In this document: piece by piece, positions 1-11,516 of the stretch
Position numbering within the stretch: position 1 is the stretch's first letter
How the letters are laid out: each line of letters starts with the position of its first letter
From: Ectocarpus siliculosus
Taxonomy: Eukaryota; Sar; Phaeophyceae; Ectocarpales; Ectocarpaceae
DNA: 64,000 bases
Direction of reading: 5' to 3'
Assembly (NCBI GenBank): GCA_000310025.1
Contig: FN649729.1
Location: 960,293 to 1,024,292, forward strand
Notes under the pieces: generated by a model
The model's database searches: none
What the model saw: only the letters and a program-made list of their open reading frames with translations
Told to the model about the DNA's origin: nothing
Program-made: the position numbers and the translations under genes

Positions 1-239
1 GACCACGCAGCAACATGCGGGTTTGTTGGCTCCTTGTGCTGGAAAGCCGGTCAGGGCCTACATCCCGACGCCGCACCACAAAAACGCGGTGCCTCGCCAC
101 GTCCCCGAGAGACGGGAGCAACCCACCCGCTACAATAGTCTCTACAAAACCTGTAACTCATCAGAACGAAGAAGAAAACAGGCCCCCTTGAGACTTGTCC
201 GAACTATCGGGAGAGAAGGAGGAAAACAACAAGCGCCTC
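1..239. other. 3' flank of UTP14
   Basis: This stretch lies downstream of the UTP14 stop codon. I see no convincing coding exon, RNA gene or repeat. It presumably holds the UTP14 3' UTR and the start of the next spacer. Confidence 0.4.
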
Positions 240-2469
240 TTACTGCTCCTTTTTGTCGCCCCTCCGTCTACCGGCACCCCCCCTTTTCTTGCCCTGTGCC
301 TGCGTCGCCCCTTTCGCCTCCTTTACGGCGCTCCTCTCCCGCGCGTTGTCCCTGTGGATCTTCCCCAGCTTCATCGGGGCGACGGCGACGCCGGCACGCA
401 CCATGACCGCCGGCCGTGTCATGGCGCGCACGCTCTGAGAGGTGTTCCACTCCCCGCCGATGGGCTGGCGCAAGCTCCGCTCGTACTGCTCTCGGGAGGT
501 GAAGGGGTAAGGAACTTCGGACACCATGTACCTGTTGTTTGCGCAAGATCAAGAAGGCCGGGTGTATACCAGAGGGGGGGGCGGTAACGACGTCAATGAC
601 ACAGCATCGGCGGGACACGACGGAAGATCAAGTAAGTGGTGGGTAGCTTTTTGGCGCGCGAAAATATCGCGAGCTTGCGGCACACGTAGCGGCAGTAAGG
701 GTGGGAATTAAGTTCGTGAATGTGGCCCGGTTTTAAGGCGCCATAACGGCACCCTTGCGACGCCAGCAAGTTCTTGTGGGGAGGGGGGGAAGATCAAAAG
801 AAATCCCAGACAGTAGTTATCTTGGCCGATTTCGCGGCAAAAAAAATTGCATGGAAAACATTTCTCGAGATCAGCAAGACCTACGCGCCGCACTGCGGAG
901 TAAGAATGACACGCGTGATGACGGCCGGTCGCGCGTTGAAAACGCGCACCACACGAAGACGCCGCACAAGCACGAAAAATGCCAGCGCCTTGCTAACTAC
1001 ATGTTCTCACTTGGCTGATCGCTTCTGGCGCTTCTCGTTGAGCACAACCTTGGGCAGTCGATCGTCCTTGCGCGCCTTCTTGATGGCTTCCTCTTTCTTG
1101 ACCTTTTGGGCCGAGGGATAGGTGTTCGCGGAAGGGGGGAGGGATAAGATAACAAATCAATGCATCCCTTCCATGCATGGATACAGAGGCGCGGGTACAA
1201 CGCGATACGGAAGCGAACCGGCTCTTCTTTCTGCGCGTGATGCAACCTAAACAGACCTGAGCGTTCTTGGCCAGCACTTGGTGTTTGGTTGGCCCACGCG
1301 GCGCCGGCGCCCCATCCCCTGCCCACGCACCCCATCCCGCCAAGGTTCCCGGCAGCTTCTCCCGCCCCTTCGCGAGCTCTCCCTCGATCTCATCGTCCTT
1401 GCTGTCCTTGAACTCAGACTCGAAGTCCGGGGCGGCGAAGGCCCGACGAACGAGCTCATCGTTCGAGAGGCCGGCGAGCTTCGGCGTTGCGGTGTAACCT
1501 TCCCCACTCTTCTTTACCCCGCTCTTGCCGCTAGGTTCCGAGGCGGTCTTTGCCTTCTTGTTGCCGCCGCCAGCGGCCTTCTCGGTGGCCGCCCGGGCCT
1601 TGGCGCCCTCTCCGTTGGTACCGGCACCGCTAGCGCCTTCGCGCCCGCTAGCGTCGCCGGCACCGCCACCGCCGCCCCTCTTCCTCCTCTTCCTCTTCTT
1701 TCGACCGCCACCCTGCTCTTGCTCCGCCTGCTCGTTCGGAGGTGAATTGTTCTTGTTTTTCTTGTTATTGTTATTTTTCCCCGACGACAGGGGCCCCGCC
1801 GAATCATTTCCCGCGTCCTCGGCATCGCCTCCCCCCTCGCGTTCAACGTCGTCGTCCGTAGCGTCGCCACTTGCACTCGGCCCCTCCTTGCCGCCAGCAG
1901 AACCGCCGCCAAACGCCGACAGAGCCGTCGCCGCCGCCTTCCGCACGTCCAGCAAAACCTCGCCGTTGGGTACGCGGCGCCTGCTCTTGCTCCGTCGAGG
2001 GGTAGGCGCAAGCCAAGGGTTGCTCTCGTCATCCTGTTGGTCATCATTCTCCTCCTCCACCTCCTCTTGACCCCTGTCCGCGCCGCCCCCATCCTCCCCC
2101 GCTTTTCGCCGTTTCTTGGAACGTTCCTGTTCCCCCCCTTTTCCTCCACCGCCGGTGCTCTTCTTGTTCGACATATTGAGCGTTTCTACCTTGTCCTCCG
2201 CCGAAGACAACACGGGGCCGCTCCCGTCCCCTAGGTCGATCGTGATTGGCGAGGCCACGCTGGACCTGACCCGCGCATCCATGCTCACGGCAGAAGACTG
2301 CAGGGCACCGGCGGGGAGAGCCTTCGCCACCTCCGCCGTCGCCTTGGCCCTGGTCTCCTTCGAGGCCACCCCGGCATCCTCGGTCTTTCCAGCGGCGCCC
2401 CCTGCCTTACCCGCGCGCTTCTTGCTTCGCTTGTTGCGCCGCACCGTCTCGTCGTCATCGGAACCATCA

Positions 2470-2510
<41 letters not shown>

Positions 2511-5500
2511 TTCCTCGAGCTCCCTCAGCACCACCGAGGCCTCTTCTCTGGCCCGTTCCCGCTGCTTGTCCATGGCTTTCTGCATGAAGGCCATCTTCAT
2601 CAGCGCCGCTCCCTGGGGGAGGAAAGGGAGAAAGTTTCGGGGAACAGTCGCGGGTGGGATTTGGTGGGGGGGGGGGGGGGGGGGGGGNNNNNNNNNNNNN
2701 NNNNNNNNNNNNNNNNNNNNNNNNNNNNNNNNNNNNNNNNNNNNNNNNNNNNNNNNNNNNNNNNNNNNNNNNNNNNNNNNNNNNNNNTTTTTTTGGGGGG
2801 GGGGGGGGGGGGGGGGGCACGGTGGCGAGGGTAAGTTGATGTTAAAGGTGCAGTCGCCGTTGTCGCCGAGAACTGGCGTGGCTACAAACAGGTGCACCTC
2901 ACCATTACGGGCATGCGCACGGCTTTCTTTCGTAGCATTCGGTACGTGTGTGGGATCAGCTCCGAATAGGCGAGACATGCCGAGCAGGGGGCGAGATTCG
3001 CACGTACCGAGGTGGCCGCGGGTAGCAGTCACGGGGGGGGGGAGGAGCTATCGTGTCCGGCAGATTCTCACAGATGCCGATCAATACTGTCAGTCGATGT
3101 CATCGTCTCTACCGGGGCATCTGGAAGCCATGCATCTATCTAGGGTTCAACTCATCCTGCAGACAAAAATACCGCAACTGATTTCAGTCCCGCCTTGTTT
3201 CTCCTTCCACCGACGCACAACCAGATGCATACATTCTTTGGAGTTTCCCTATATCACTCAACACGGTAGGTCGTCTGGGACCCAATGAACACGTAAGAGT
3301 AGCGCAGCGAAAATAATTTCGCGAAACGATTAACTCCACAGCCAAACGCGTGTAGGTGTACCTTCCCGCTCATCGCGATGCCGTCCTCGTCTTCTCCGAT
3401 GCGCTCTAGCTCTTCCCTGTCCGTGTCTTTTAGGGCGGACCTTCTCTTCTTGCCGTTGCTGGCACCCCCCCCCCCCTCCTCTTCCTCTGATGACGAGCTG
3501 TCCTCTGAGCTGTTGCCGTCGACACCGCCCATCTGCCGCAGCACGCCAGATCCCGATCAAGTGTATGCACCGGTAGGTAAGGTTTAGCGAGCCATGCCCA
3601 GGGGACAGCAGTAGATTAGCCTTACCGACACAACTTCCAAGTTCGATTCAGGGGCATATACTCTTACGCAGGCAGCCCTTGTGTGCCTAAACAAAGGTCA
3701 TGTTTAGGATGTTCTTCTGCTGCAGCAGCATGCGTTTCCGAAAATAACGTTACAGCAGTCAGCCGTTCCTCCATGCCTGCGCCTTGCTCTGTGCATGAGA
3801 AAAGAGAAAATAGAAAGGGGCATTTATGAAACGATATCAGAATACCCATGTCCCTCATGCGAAAACACGTCTCCCGCGAGGGTCTGAGAACTTGTCGCCA
3901 AAACCTACGATTTTTCTCGCAATAACTATTCGTACCTCTCCCGAAAACAAAATTGGCTACATACAAACAACAGGGTTTCTCCCACACAGAATCGGCGGGT
4001 TGACAGGCAGTATTTTGCAATGGTGTGTTCGGTACGGTACGGGTACGCTCGGTAGGGTATGGAGGGCTGTACCGAGGCGTACCGGGATTTTCGGTAGGTA
4101 TGGAAGCCTATACCGGTGCGTACCGGGATTTTCGGTAGGTATGGAGGCCCATACCGAGGCGTACCGGGAATTTTCGGTAGGTATGGAGGTCTATACCGGT
4201 GCGTACCGGGATTTTCGGTAGGTACGGAGGGCTGTACCGAGGCGTACCGGGATTTACGATAGGTATGGAGGGCTATACCGAGGCGTACCTGGAATTTTCG
4301 GTGGGTATGGAGGGCCATACCGAGATTTTCGGTAGGTATGGAAGCCTATACCGGTGCGTACCCGGATTTTCGGTAGGTACGGAGGGCTGTACCGAGGCGT
4401 ACCGGGAATTTTCGGTAGGTATGGAGGTCTATACCGGTGCGTACCCGGATTTTCGGTAGGTACGGAGGGCTGTATCGAGGCGTACCGGGATTTTCGATAC
4501 GTATGGAGGGCCATACCGAGGCGTACCGGGAATTTTCGGTGGGTATGGAGGGCCATACCGAGGCGTACCGGGATTTTCGGTAGGTACGGAGGGCTGTACT
4601 GAGGTGTACCGGGACTTTCGGTAGGTATGGAGGGCCATACCGAGGCGTACCGGGCATTTTCGGTAGGTACGGAGGGCTATACCGAAGGGTACCGAGACGC
4701 TCGGTAGGGTATATACCGGCGTAAATACCGGCGGTATACCTCGGTGCGTACCGTACCGAATTCACCCATGGTATTTTACACAAGACCGTACTCCTCAATA
4801 CCTTAGCCCTCAGCTCCTGGCCTATCTTAAGCTGCTCCGCGATAGCCTTCCTGTCATCCTTCCCGGCACCGCCCTTGGCGCGGAGAGCGTTCTTGACCCA
4901 CTTGGACGTGTTCTGGGGGAGGGAAAAGACAGGAAGCAAGGAACGCAGAGAGAGTAGGCGGTCGTGGCGACAGCAAGACGGGAGCGAGCCATTAGGATCG
5001 ACGAGTACAACATGACGCACGTCAGGTATCAATGTTGCCGGCCTTGTCTCGCCAAGACCATTGCGATGCGCATGAAAACACCTTCGAAACAGTCTGTAGC
5101 CCGGGAAAGGTATCTACAGAAGGGGATGAAGGTATGCAACTCCACATTCGAACAAAGAAACGCGCCTCTTCTTGCCCTTCTGGAGCCCTCGAGTGTTCAT
5201 ACCTTGTGCCTCAGGCTCATGCGCTCTTCCGCCCTCTTTCGGGCCGCCACCTCTCCGAGTTCGCCCTCTTCCTCCTGCTGCGCGTCGCCGGCCCGATCCC
5301 TTTGCCGCTTCTTGATCTTGCGGTAGACCTTGCCATAGAGAGTCGTCGAGACGGCCGTTGAGAAGATGTAGGCAGAGCGATGAGGTGTAGTCAGCCATAG
5401 AGAGTCGTTGAGATAGCCGTTGAGAGGAGTCGGTGCAGGCAGGGCGTTGTGGTGTAGTCAGTCATGGAGAGTCGTTGAGATAGCCGTTGAGAGGATGTAG

Positions 5501-8116
5501 GCAGGGCGATGTGGTGTATATAGTCCAGGCGGTGCAAAGGAACCCCCGAACTGCGGCGGATTAGGCGTGGGAAGGCATCGACAAACCGGCGAAAGCTTGC
5601 TATCGAAACCACAGCAGGATATAATCAACGAACAACAAAGTTCGACGTGGCCGTTTGGCCCTGCCGGTCGTCGTGGACTTTTCGACTGCTTCCGTTGCGC
5701 TTGCCGTGGTTGGGGTGACACAAGGAACGACTACGTTGTCACAACGACGGCAGTAGAAGACAACCGTCCGTGACTGCTTTCACAGTTGCGCCCTCAAGTG
5801 AGGTCCGAAAGGGGGACCGAACAAGACCGCCACCCCTATGAAGGGTGACGTGGGGTTTGAACGGGTGCACCGCGTTGAAAAGGCGTGCAACTACTCCATG
5901 ACCGTCTTTTTTGTGTAGAGACACGAAACGAAGGTGGCGAGGGGGGGCGTGAGGGATGGCGGCACTCAGGATACCAGAATATATATGTGTGTACCGACGC
6001 TAGTTGCACGGCGGCGAGGGGGGGGGGGGGGGACGGCAACTAGGATGCAAAAATATGTAAGTGTGTACCGACAGCAGTTGCGCACACCAGCAGCGCACAT
6101 GTTGCTATCTCGAAGTGAAGTTGCTCCCTGTACTCGTAGATACCTTCGATTTGATCTTGTTCATGTGGTGCTGCTTTCTCTCCTGGTAGAACATCAGAGC
6201 GCGCATCTTGGACAGCTCCGCTTGCCGCTCCTTTACTTCCTCCACCGTGTACGCCTGTCGGGCAGGACCATGTGTCAATATCTAGTTCGTCTCAAGCCTC
6301 GCCAGAAAATTGCGGCATGCCATCCACGAGTGAAGTTACAGGGTGCTACTAGCGCACCTTGAAAGCTAAGCTTGACCGCTAAGTCAATCATTGTCGTGGT
6401 GTAGGTCGGGTACCACTCATGACCCACAGAATAACACTGGTGTCGCAGAAAGAGCTCGCCCAAAACGGGGTGTCGAAATAAACATCGTCAAGCGTTTTCG
6501 TGCTGTACATTGGCACAACAACGACAACAACACGCTGGCTTAAACAGACCCCAAATGAGTCCAGTATCCAGCAAGTTCCCCTCGGCACTCACTATCCAAA
6601 GTTTTCAACACACTCCGTTGATCGAGACACTACCTTGAACGGATGGTGTTTCTGTGACAATAGGTACATTTTCTAAATAAAAACACACGCAACGACAAGA
6701 GACTCAGGTGTCCCTGATGCGACCGACCTGCGTAGCCCCTGATAGGGTATTCACTCGTGCTTGTCACTGGTGTTTATCAGTCACAGCTTATCTTGTTCAC
6801 AGGCTATCTTGATGCCTATTTCATAATCATATCGCTTTCTTCATGACGCTAGGGCAACCATTGTCTAAAGCAACCATTGGTTGATAAACCAACACGAAAC
6901 GAAAGTAATTCCACCGCAGAAGCAGTAGGAACCATCCACGGCTAGTCGCTCCGCCAGAACCTGCTGGAAGCTCCACCGGTCATCACCCGAGACCCACAAC
7001 AAAACACCACCGCAACAACAAGCAGCGGCAGAAGCGACAGTCCCGTCAAAATTTACCTTGGATTTGAGCTCCTCCATCTCGTTCTCAGCCAGGCCGGCCT
7101 CCGACGCGCCTCCCGCCGTCAGGAGCATCTCCACCTCCTTCTCCATGTCCGTCGTCGCCTCCATCTTTGAGGCTAGCGCGGCGTTGCTGAGGTTTGTTTT
7201 CACCTAGGTATATCGGCCGTGTGGGGGTGGATTCAGGGGGGGGGGGAGTAGGCACCGCGCAACAAGAAACGCTCGCACGTGTATAGAAGACCGCCAAGCC
7301 ACGGGGCATCGCCAACAATCGCAAACAGCCCTTCTCGCAACAGCCCCTACCATGGCAAGGTTGAAGATGCACTAGCGACTTGTGACACCGCTGCGACAAG
7401 AACGGTGCATCGGACAAAGTCGCCGAACACGGCCGTGGATCACAAGCAGGCTTCAGCCTACCCATATCGTGTAGTCGGCCCCACAACAGCGCACAGAGAC
7501 GCAGCAGGGCTAAAGCTGCGAACACATTTTCGCCATGAGAGCAGCACGGTATGTATAGCTGCTTCCAAGCATCCGGCACCCGCACCACCGTGGTGCGCTT
7601 ACCGTGGGGGCAAAGTCCAGCGTCTCGGCCTTGCGGTTCGCCTGCACCGGGGCCACCCACTTGCCCATGTCTTTCTTGCGGTTGTCGTAGGCCATCTCTC
7701 TCTCGGCCCTGACACCGATGTCCCCAAGTCGGCCACACAGGGGGGGGGGGGTACGCCGGTGGGAGGTTAGAATCTCCAACATGTGACCTTCGTGCGCGAT
7801 TACACGGTGCCCCCAGTCGGTCTTCTACGATTGTGCGCCATGGCTAAGGCGTTCACGCAGAATTATGTTGTCTTTGGTTGTCCGGCCGTCGTAGTATACG
7901 CCAAAACATGGTGGTGAAATCACAAATGCAACCCTCGGGAGTGTGTGCCATCACACCGACAGGAGGCCGGGACTGTGAGCTGCTTACAACAGCTGCAGTG
8001 GCAGCCTGGGGGGCCGGAGAGCAGCTGCAAGGCGCACATGGAAGGCGCACTTGCACCTCTGTCTGCATGCAAAGCAGACAAAAGCTACGACACCCTACAG
8101 CCAAAATGAAAACAAC

Positions 8117-8159
<43 letters not shown>

Positions 8160-11100
8160 GCGAGCTCGCCAATAACGATTTTCCAGATCTAGCGCCGAAT
8201 GGCTAAGATGGACGCCGCGCCAACTGAGCCTTGGCACCGATGGTGACACCCACCGCAAGCACGCCCCCTCTACTCCCAAAAAAACAGCACAGCAGTGTGT
8301 AGAGACATGGCGTGTAGCCTTCGTTTGGTGGCCACCTGAGCTCCGCGGTTTTCGACACCGGCGCGGCGGGTGCACCGGACTTGCCGGAAAAAGCGGCCAC
8401 CTGCTTCTTCACCGCGGCGAACCCCTTGCTCTTCTGCAAAGATCCCATCAGAGTCTGTGGTACACGTACAGGGGGGGGGGGGGCGTTACGCGGCGCAAGG
8501 TCCGCTTCAGGTTAGCTTGGTGTTTCAAGAGGGTGGGGTGACGCTTAATCGCAGCGGCAAGCATGCCGGGAGAACGGGAGCACTGGAAAACGCGGTCGCG
8601 TGAGGGACTGCAGGGAATGGGGGGTAGAACGACGGGGAGATGATGCGTCGGAAGGGTAATAGGATCACAAGCTACCCGTAAATGGTATCCTTGCAGGCGG
8701 CGACGGTGATCGACAGCTGCAGGCCGCTGGCAAAGCGCGGGACAGCACATCGCGATTCTCCTTGTAACAAGTGCTGCAACTGGCATGCACGCAAGGCGCC
8801 AGAACAGCAGCAGCAGCGTTTTCCTAAGGTGCCCCTCTCTTTTAACCAAGAAGAAGAAGAAACGCTTTCCCGAGCATTCGTACCGGTAGATAATCGTGAC
8901 GTTAAGAAAAAGAAACCAGTAGATAGCGTGCCTCACCGCACTATCCCTTTCTAGAAACGCGCCCCGTGTGTCTCACCTCCATGGTGACGGCACCTTTTCG
9001 TGCGCCGCCGCCGCGGCCTGCCGCGAGACCACCGCTAGCAGAGTTGAACTCCCCCTCCTTGAGCAGCTGCGAGGAGCGCCTGTCCTCGGCCGCTCGCTGC
9101 GCCGCCGCCGCTTGATCCCCAAGGCCCCCCACGAAGCCCATCAGTCGCGCGTGCCGCTCGTCCTCATCTTCATCATCATCATCCGAGTCATCCTCCAGTG
9201 CCTCTTCGTCCGAAACGTCTTCGTCCATCGCGTCCCCCTCGGAGCTCTCGGCGCTGCTGACCTCGGCCGTGCGACTGCTCTCCTGCACGCCTCCGCCACC
9301 CTTGGCTTTACCCTTGCCCTTGCCGGTGCCGGCAACAACACCGTTCTTCTGGGCTAGCTCTGCCGCTTCGTTGGCGGCGAGCATGTCCATAACGGACATA
9401 CCCCCACCCTCTCCACCGTCGTCCTCACTCTCGTCCTCTGATTCATCTCCCTCCTCGTCGCTACTACCTCCTGCGCGTGTTACGGACAGGGCCGCGGGAG
9501 GTTTTAACGGGGATCTCATGCAGAAACACGGATGCAACAACAGTCACGATGAAAAAGCCCCCAAGAAACTAATTTCTGCGCGGCAATAATTCGCGAGGAA
9601 ACACGGAAGGGAGAGCTATCAATCAGGTCTTCAGGCAGGAATTGCTGCTGATGATCGCACCACGTGCGGAGTAGAACCTTGAAAACCTTGGGGGTGGACT
9701 TCGCCGCAAAAACATTCCGTGCGTGCAAACGGTAAACCCTCGTTCGTCGTCAATACTCATCCCGTTCGCCCAAAACCTTGCGCTTTACCTATCACCACGA
9801 CGGCACGCGGCAGCCTTAGCCCTCATTTTGATCGTGGGGAGCAGGCGACACGACGCTCTGCCCGTCATCCGCATCTTCCAAACCGTCGAGCATAACCATG
9901 AATGACACACCCATATTCAACGGCCAAGACACAAAGGACCACGTAGGCGGACGACGCCCCTTACCCTGCTTGCCGCTCCGTCGCTGCAGGATGGTGTCCA
10001 TGAGTTCTCCGTACCTTCGACAATACGAACCGAACAAAGTTGCTGAGTGCGCAAGACAAGGATGCCAGCATTCGTGTTGTGGCGGGGAGATTTGCAAGCC
10101 TAAACTATGTGACAAGCTGTTGGCACCCGGTACACGCCCGAAAGTAGGGCGGAGAACAACAGCAAGCGGGCTACAGCGGCCCCACACGCTCTTAGCCCTG
10201 TAAATAATCAACTCAGAGGTGCCCGGCTGTTGTTCGTTTCATCTTCGTGGGTGAAGCGCTTGGTTTGCATGCTGTTCTGGGTCTCCCGTCATGTACATGC
10301 AAAGCAACAACAGCACTTAAACCGACCATCCAATTGGACAGGGTGATGCCACAAGTACACCAAGGTCAGAGAGCATCCAAGTCGGCTTATCAGGAGCCAC
10401 ACTAACGCCAGCCACCTACTGCAATGCCGTATGCCTGCGTTTTTAGCACCCTGCCTTGGCTGGCATTACCTTGTTGAGGATGCTTCGGTCGTTGTTTGTT
10501 GTTTACTCACCGTGCCTCGTCGGCGCTGTCGAAGGCAGCATCCTCGTCGACCTCTTCATCCTCAAAGTCGGAGTCCTCCGGACCGGGCCCATTATCGCTG
10601 TCTCCCGCTTCGTCGTCGTACTTGTGCCTGTCGCTTGCCCCTCCCCCGTCCTTCAGAGTTTGATTTTCGTCACGGCGAATGCATGCCGCGGCATCGGCAA
10701 CATATTGATCCACAGAGATGTGTGCAAATAGGGCGGAGGCCTTAGCGTAGTCGTAATGCGATCGTATGTTACACTACATAGCTCCTACTGCATGGAGCAC
10801 AAACCTTACCCACGAGCCACCTGATGGAACAATCCCATCAAAGGATTACCATACGTATGTACTGCCGTGACCCGCAAGAGGCATGTGCATCTTGGTAATA
10901 CTGACTCCACCTAGATATCAGTGGTTCAGCTGTGCGAGCAAAACCACGGTCGATGCAAAAGGGCCGCACCCTCTATTGGTCCCACTCACATCAAACTCAT
11001 ATCCAGCACCTCTCCCGTCCCCTCCATTCCTCTGACGCCGATCGCGACCCTTGGCCCCTCCTCCTCCTCGACCTGTGATTGAGCTGGGCAGGGCGGTGCC

Positions 11101-11220
11101 TCTCCCAGACGATCGCCCGCCGCGGCCTCTTGGCCTCCTGCCGCCGCCGCCGCCTCGACCTCGACCTCGACCTCGGCCCCCTCCGCCTCTCCCACCTCCC
11201 GAGCTACGTCCTGGAGGCAT
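240..11220 (-). CDS. UTP14: UTP14, small-subunit processome / U3 snoRNP protein
   Basis: UTP14 is a nucleolar component of the SSU processome, needed for 18S rRNA maturation, and a cofactor of the helicase Dhr1/DHX37 in yeast and human. Exons from the 5' end: 10990-11220, 10511-10650, 9965-10014, 9821-9874, 8977-9470, 8336-8454, 7603-7708, 7057-7203, 6144-6254, 5203-5328, 4802-4912, 3362-3532, 1257-2612, 1011-1102, 240-531. Together they are 3,600 bp (1,199 aa), with consistent phases. Family landmarks in order are an RG-rich N-terminus, acidic stretches (DEEVDEDAAF), AEREMAYDNRKKDMGKW (about 363), TVEEVKERQAELSKMR (about 449), ERMSLRHK followed by NTSKW across an intron (about 520-531), GWGAWAG, and the C-terminal VPYPFTSREQYERSLRQP (about 1107). 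The protein is longer than the human one (771 aa) because of a low-complexity expansion in exon 13. The start is the ATG at 11220. Exons 2-4 are the least certain. Confidence 0.94.
2465..2510 (-). repeat. coding hexamer repeat (Ala-Asp)n in UTP14
   Basis: GTCGGC hexamers repeat in UTP14 exon 13. They encode alternating Ala-Asp dipeptides in a long acidic, disordered part of the protein, so length changes would keep the frame. Confidence 0.85.
2688..2787. other. assembly gap 1 (100 N)
   Basis: Exactly 100 N, flanked by more than 20 G on the left and T7 then G20+ on the right. It lies in the UTP14 intron between exons 12 and 13, so it does not interrupt the coding model. The fixed length indicates an arbitrary-size scaffold gap. 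Confidence 0.98.
4034..4745. repeat. 41-bp minisatellite in a UTP14 intron
   Basis: About 17 head-to-tail copies of a 41-42 bp unit occupy the intron between UTP14 exons 11 and 12. Each unit reads approximately GCGTACCGGGATTTTCGGTA followed by GGTATGGAGGNCNATACCG. Successive GCGTACCGGG starts lie at 4077, 4118 and 4159. Each unit contains short dyads such as CGGTA/TACCG, so either strand could form arrays of small hairpins. Copies differ mainly at the GAGGC/GGTGC junction and by one extra A. Confidence 0.95.
5330..5532. repeat. three-copy ~68-bp tandem repeat touching the UTP14 exon 10 acceptor
   Basis: Three imperfect copies start near 5332, 5394 and 5462 and share the core CATAGAGAGTCGTTGAGATA. 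The first copy runs directly into the exon 10 splice acceptor, whose exon base is 5328, so the other two carry acceptor-like sequence farther upstream in the intron. Confidence 0.85.
8109..8157. repeat. CAG trinucleotide repeat
   Basis: An uninterrupted run of about 15-16 CAG units in the UTP14 intron between exons 6 and 7. It reads as CTG in the UTP14 transcript and is not coding in the model. Confidence 0.9.
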
Positions 11221-11297
11221 CGCACAGACGTTCTCCAAGGGTGGATGCTCTGTCTGCGAGTACGAGTGTCGTACGTGGCTAGGCGGAGCTACGCTAC

Positions 11298-11331
<34 letters not shown>

Positions 11332-11516
11332 ACCGCTTATCTCACGGGACTGTAAGACCTTACATGACACGGAGCCCCGTGTGCACCCCGGCCGCATATT
11401 TTGTACTGTTTTCGAGCCCCTCCCAGAGCTTCTAAAGAGAGCAAGTGCTGGTGGTGTTCATTCCATAATACCTGCCGCCGTATTGTGCACACGCCCCTGC
11501 TACCGCACATCGAAGC
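11221..11516. promoter_or_regulatory. head-to-head intergenic region (UTP14 / ChuX-like)
   Basis: Only 296 bp separate the UTP14 ATG (minus) from the ATG of the plastid-type ChuX-like gene (plus), so both promoters and both 5' UTRs must share this segment or overlap the genes. It contains a run of about ten CTG units at 11299-11328. No TATA box or other defined element is evident. The bidirectional role is inferred from gene layout only. Confidence 0.6.

Noticed and set aside
993-3032. A single 679-residue minus-strand open frame across gap 1
   Set aside because: It reads through the N gap and intron sequence. Only 1257-2612 is a genuine UTP14 exon; the rest is intron or another frame.
2116-3288. 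Plus-strand Ser/Ala-rich open frame of 390 residues
   Set aside because: It is the antisense shadow of UTP14 exon 13 extended across the gap, with compositionally biased sequence and no family features.
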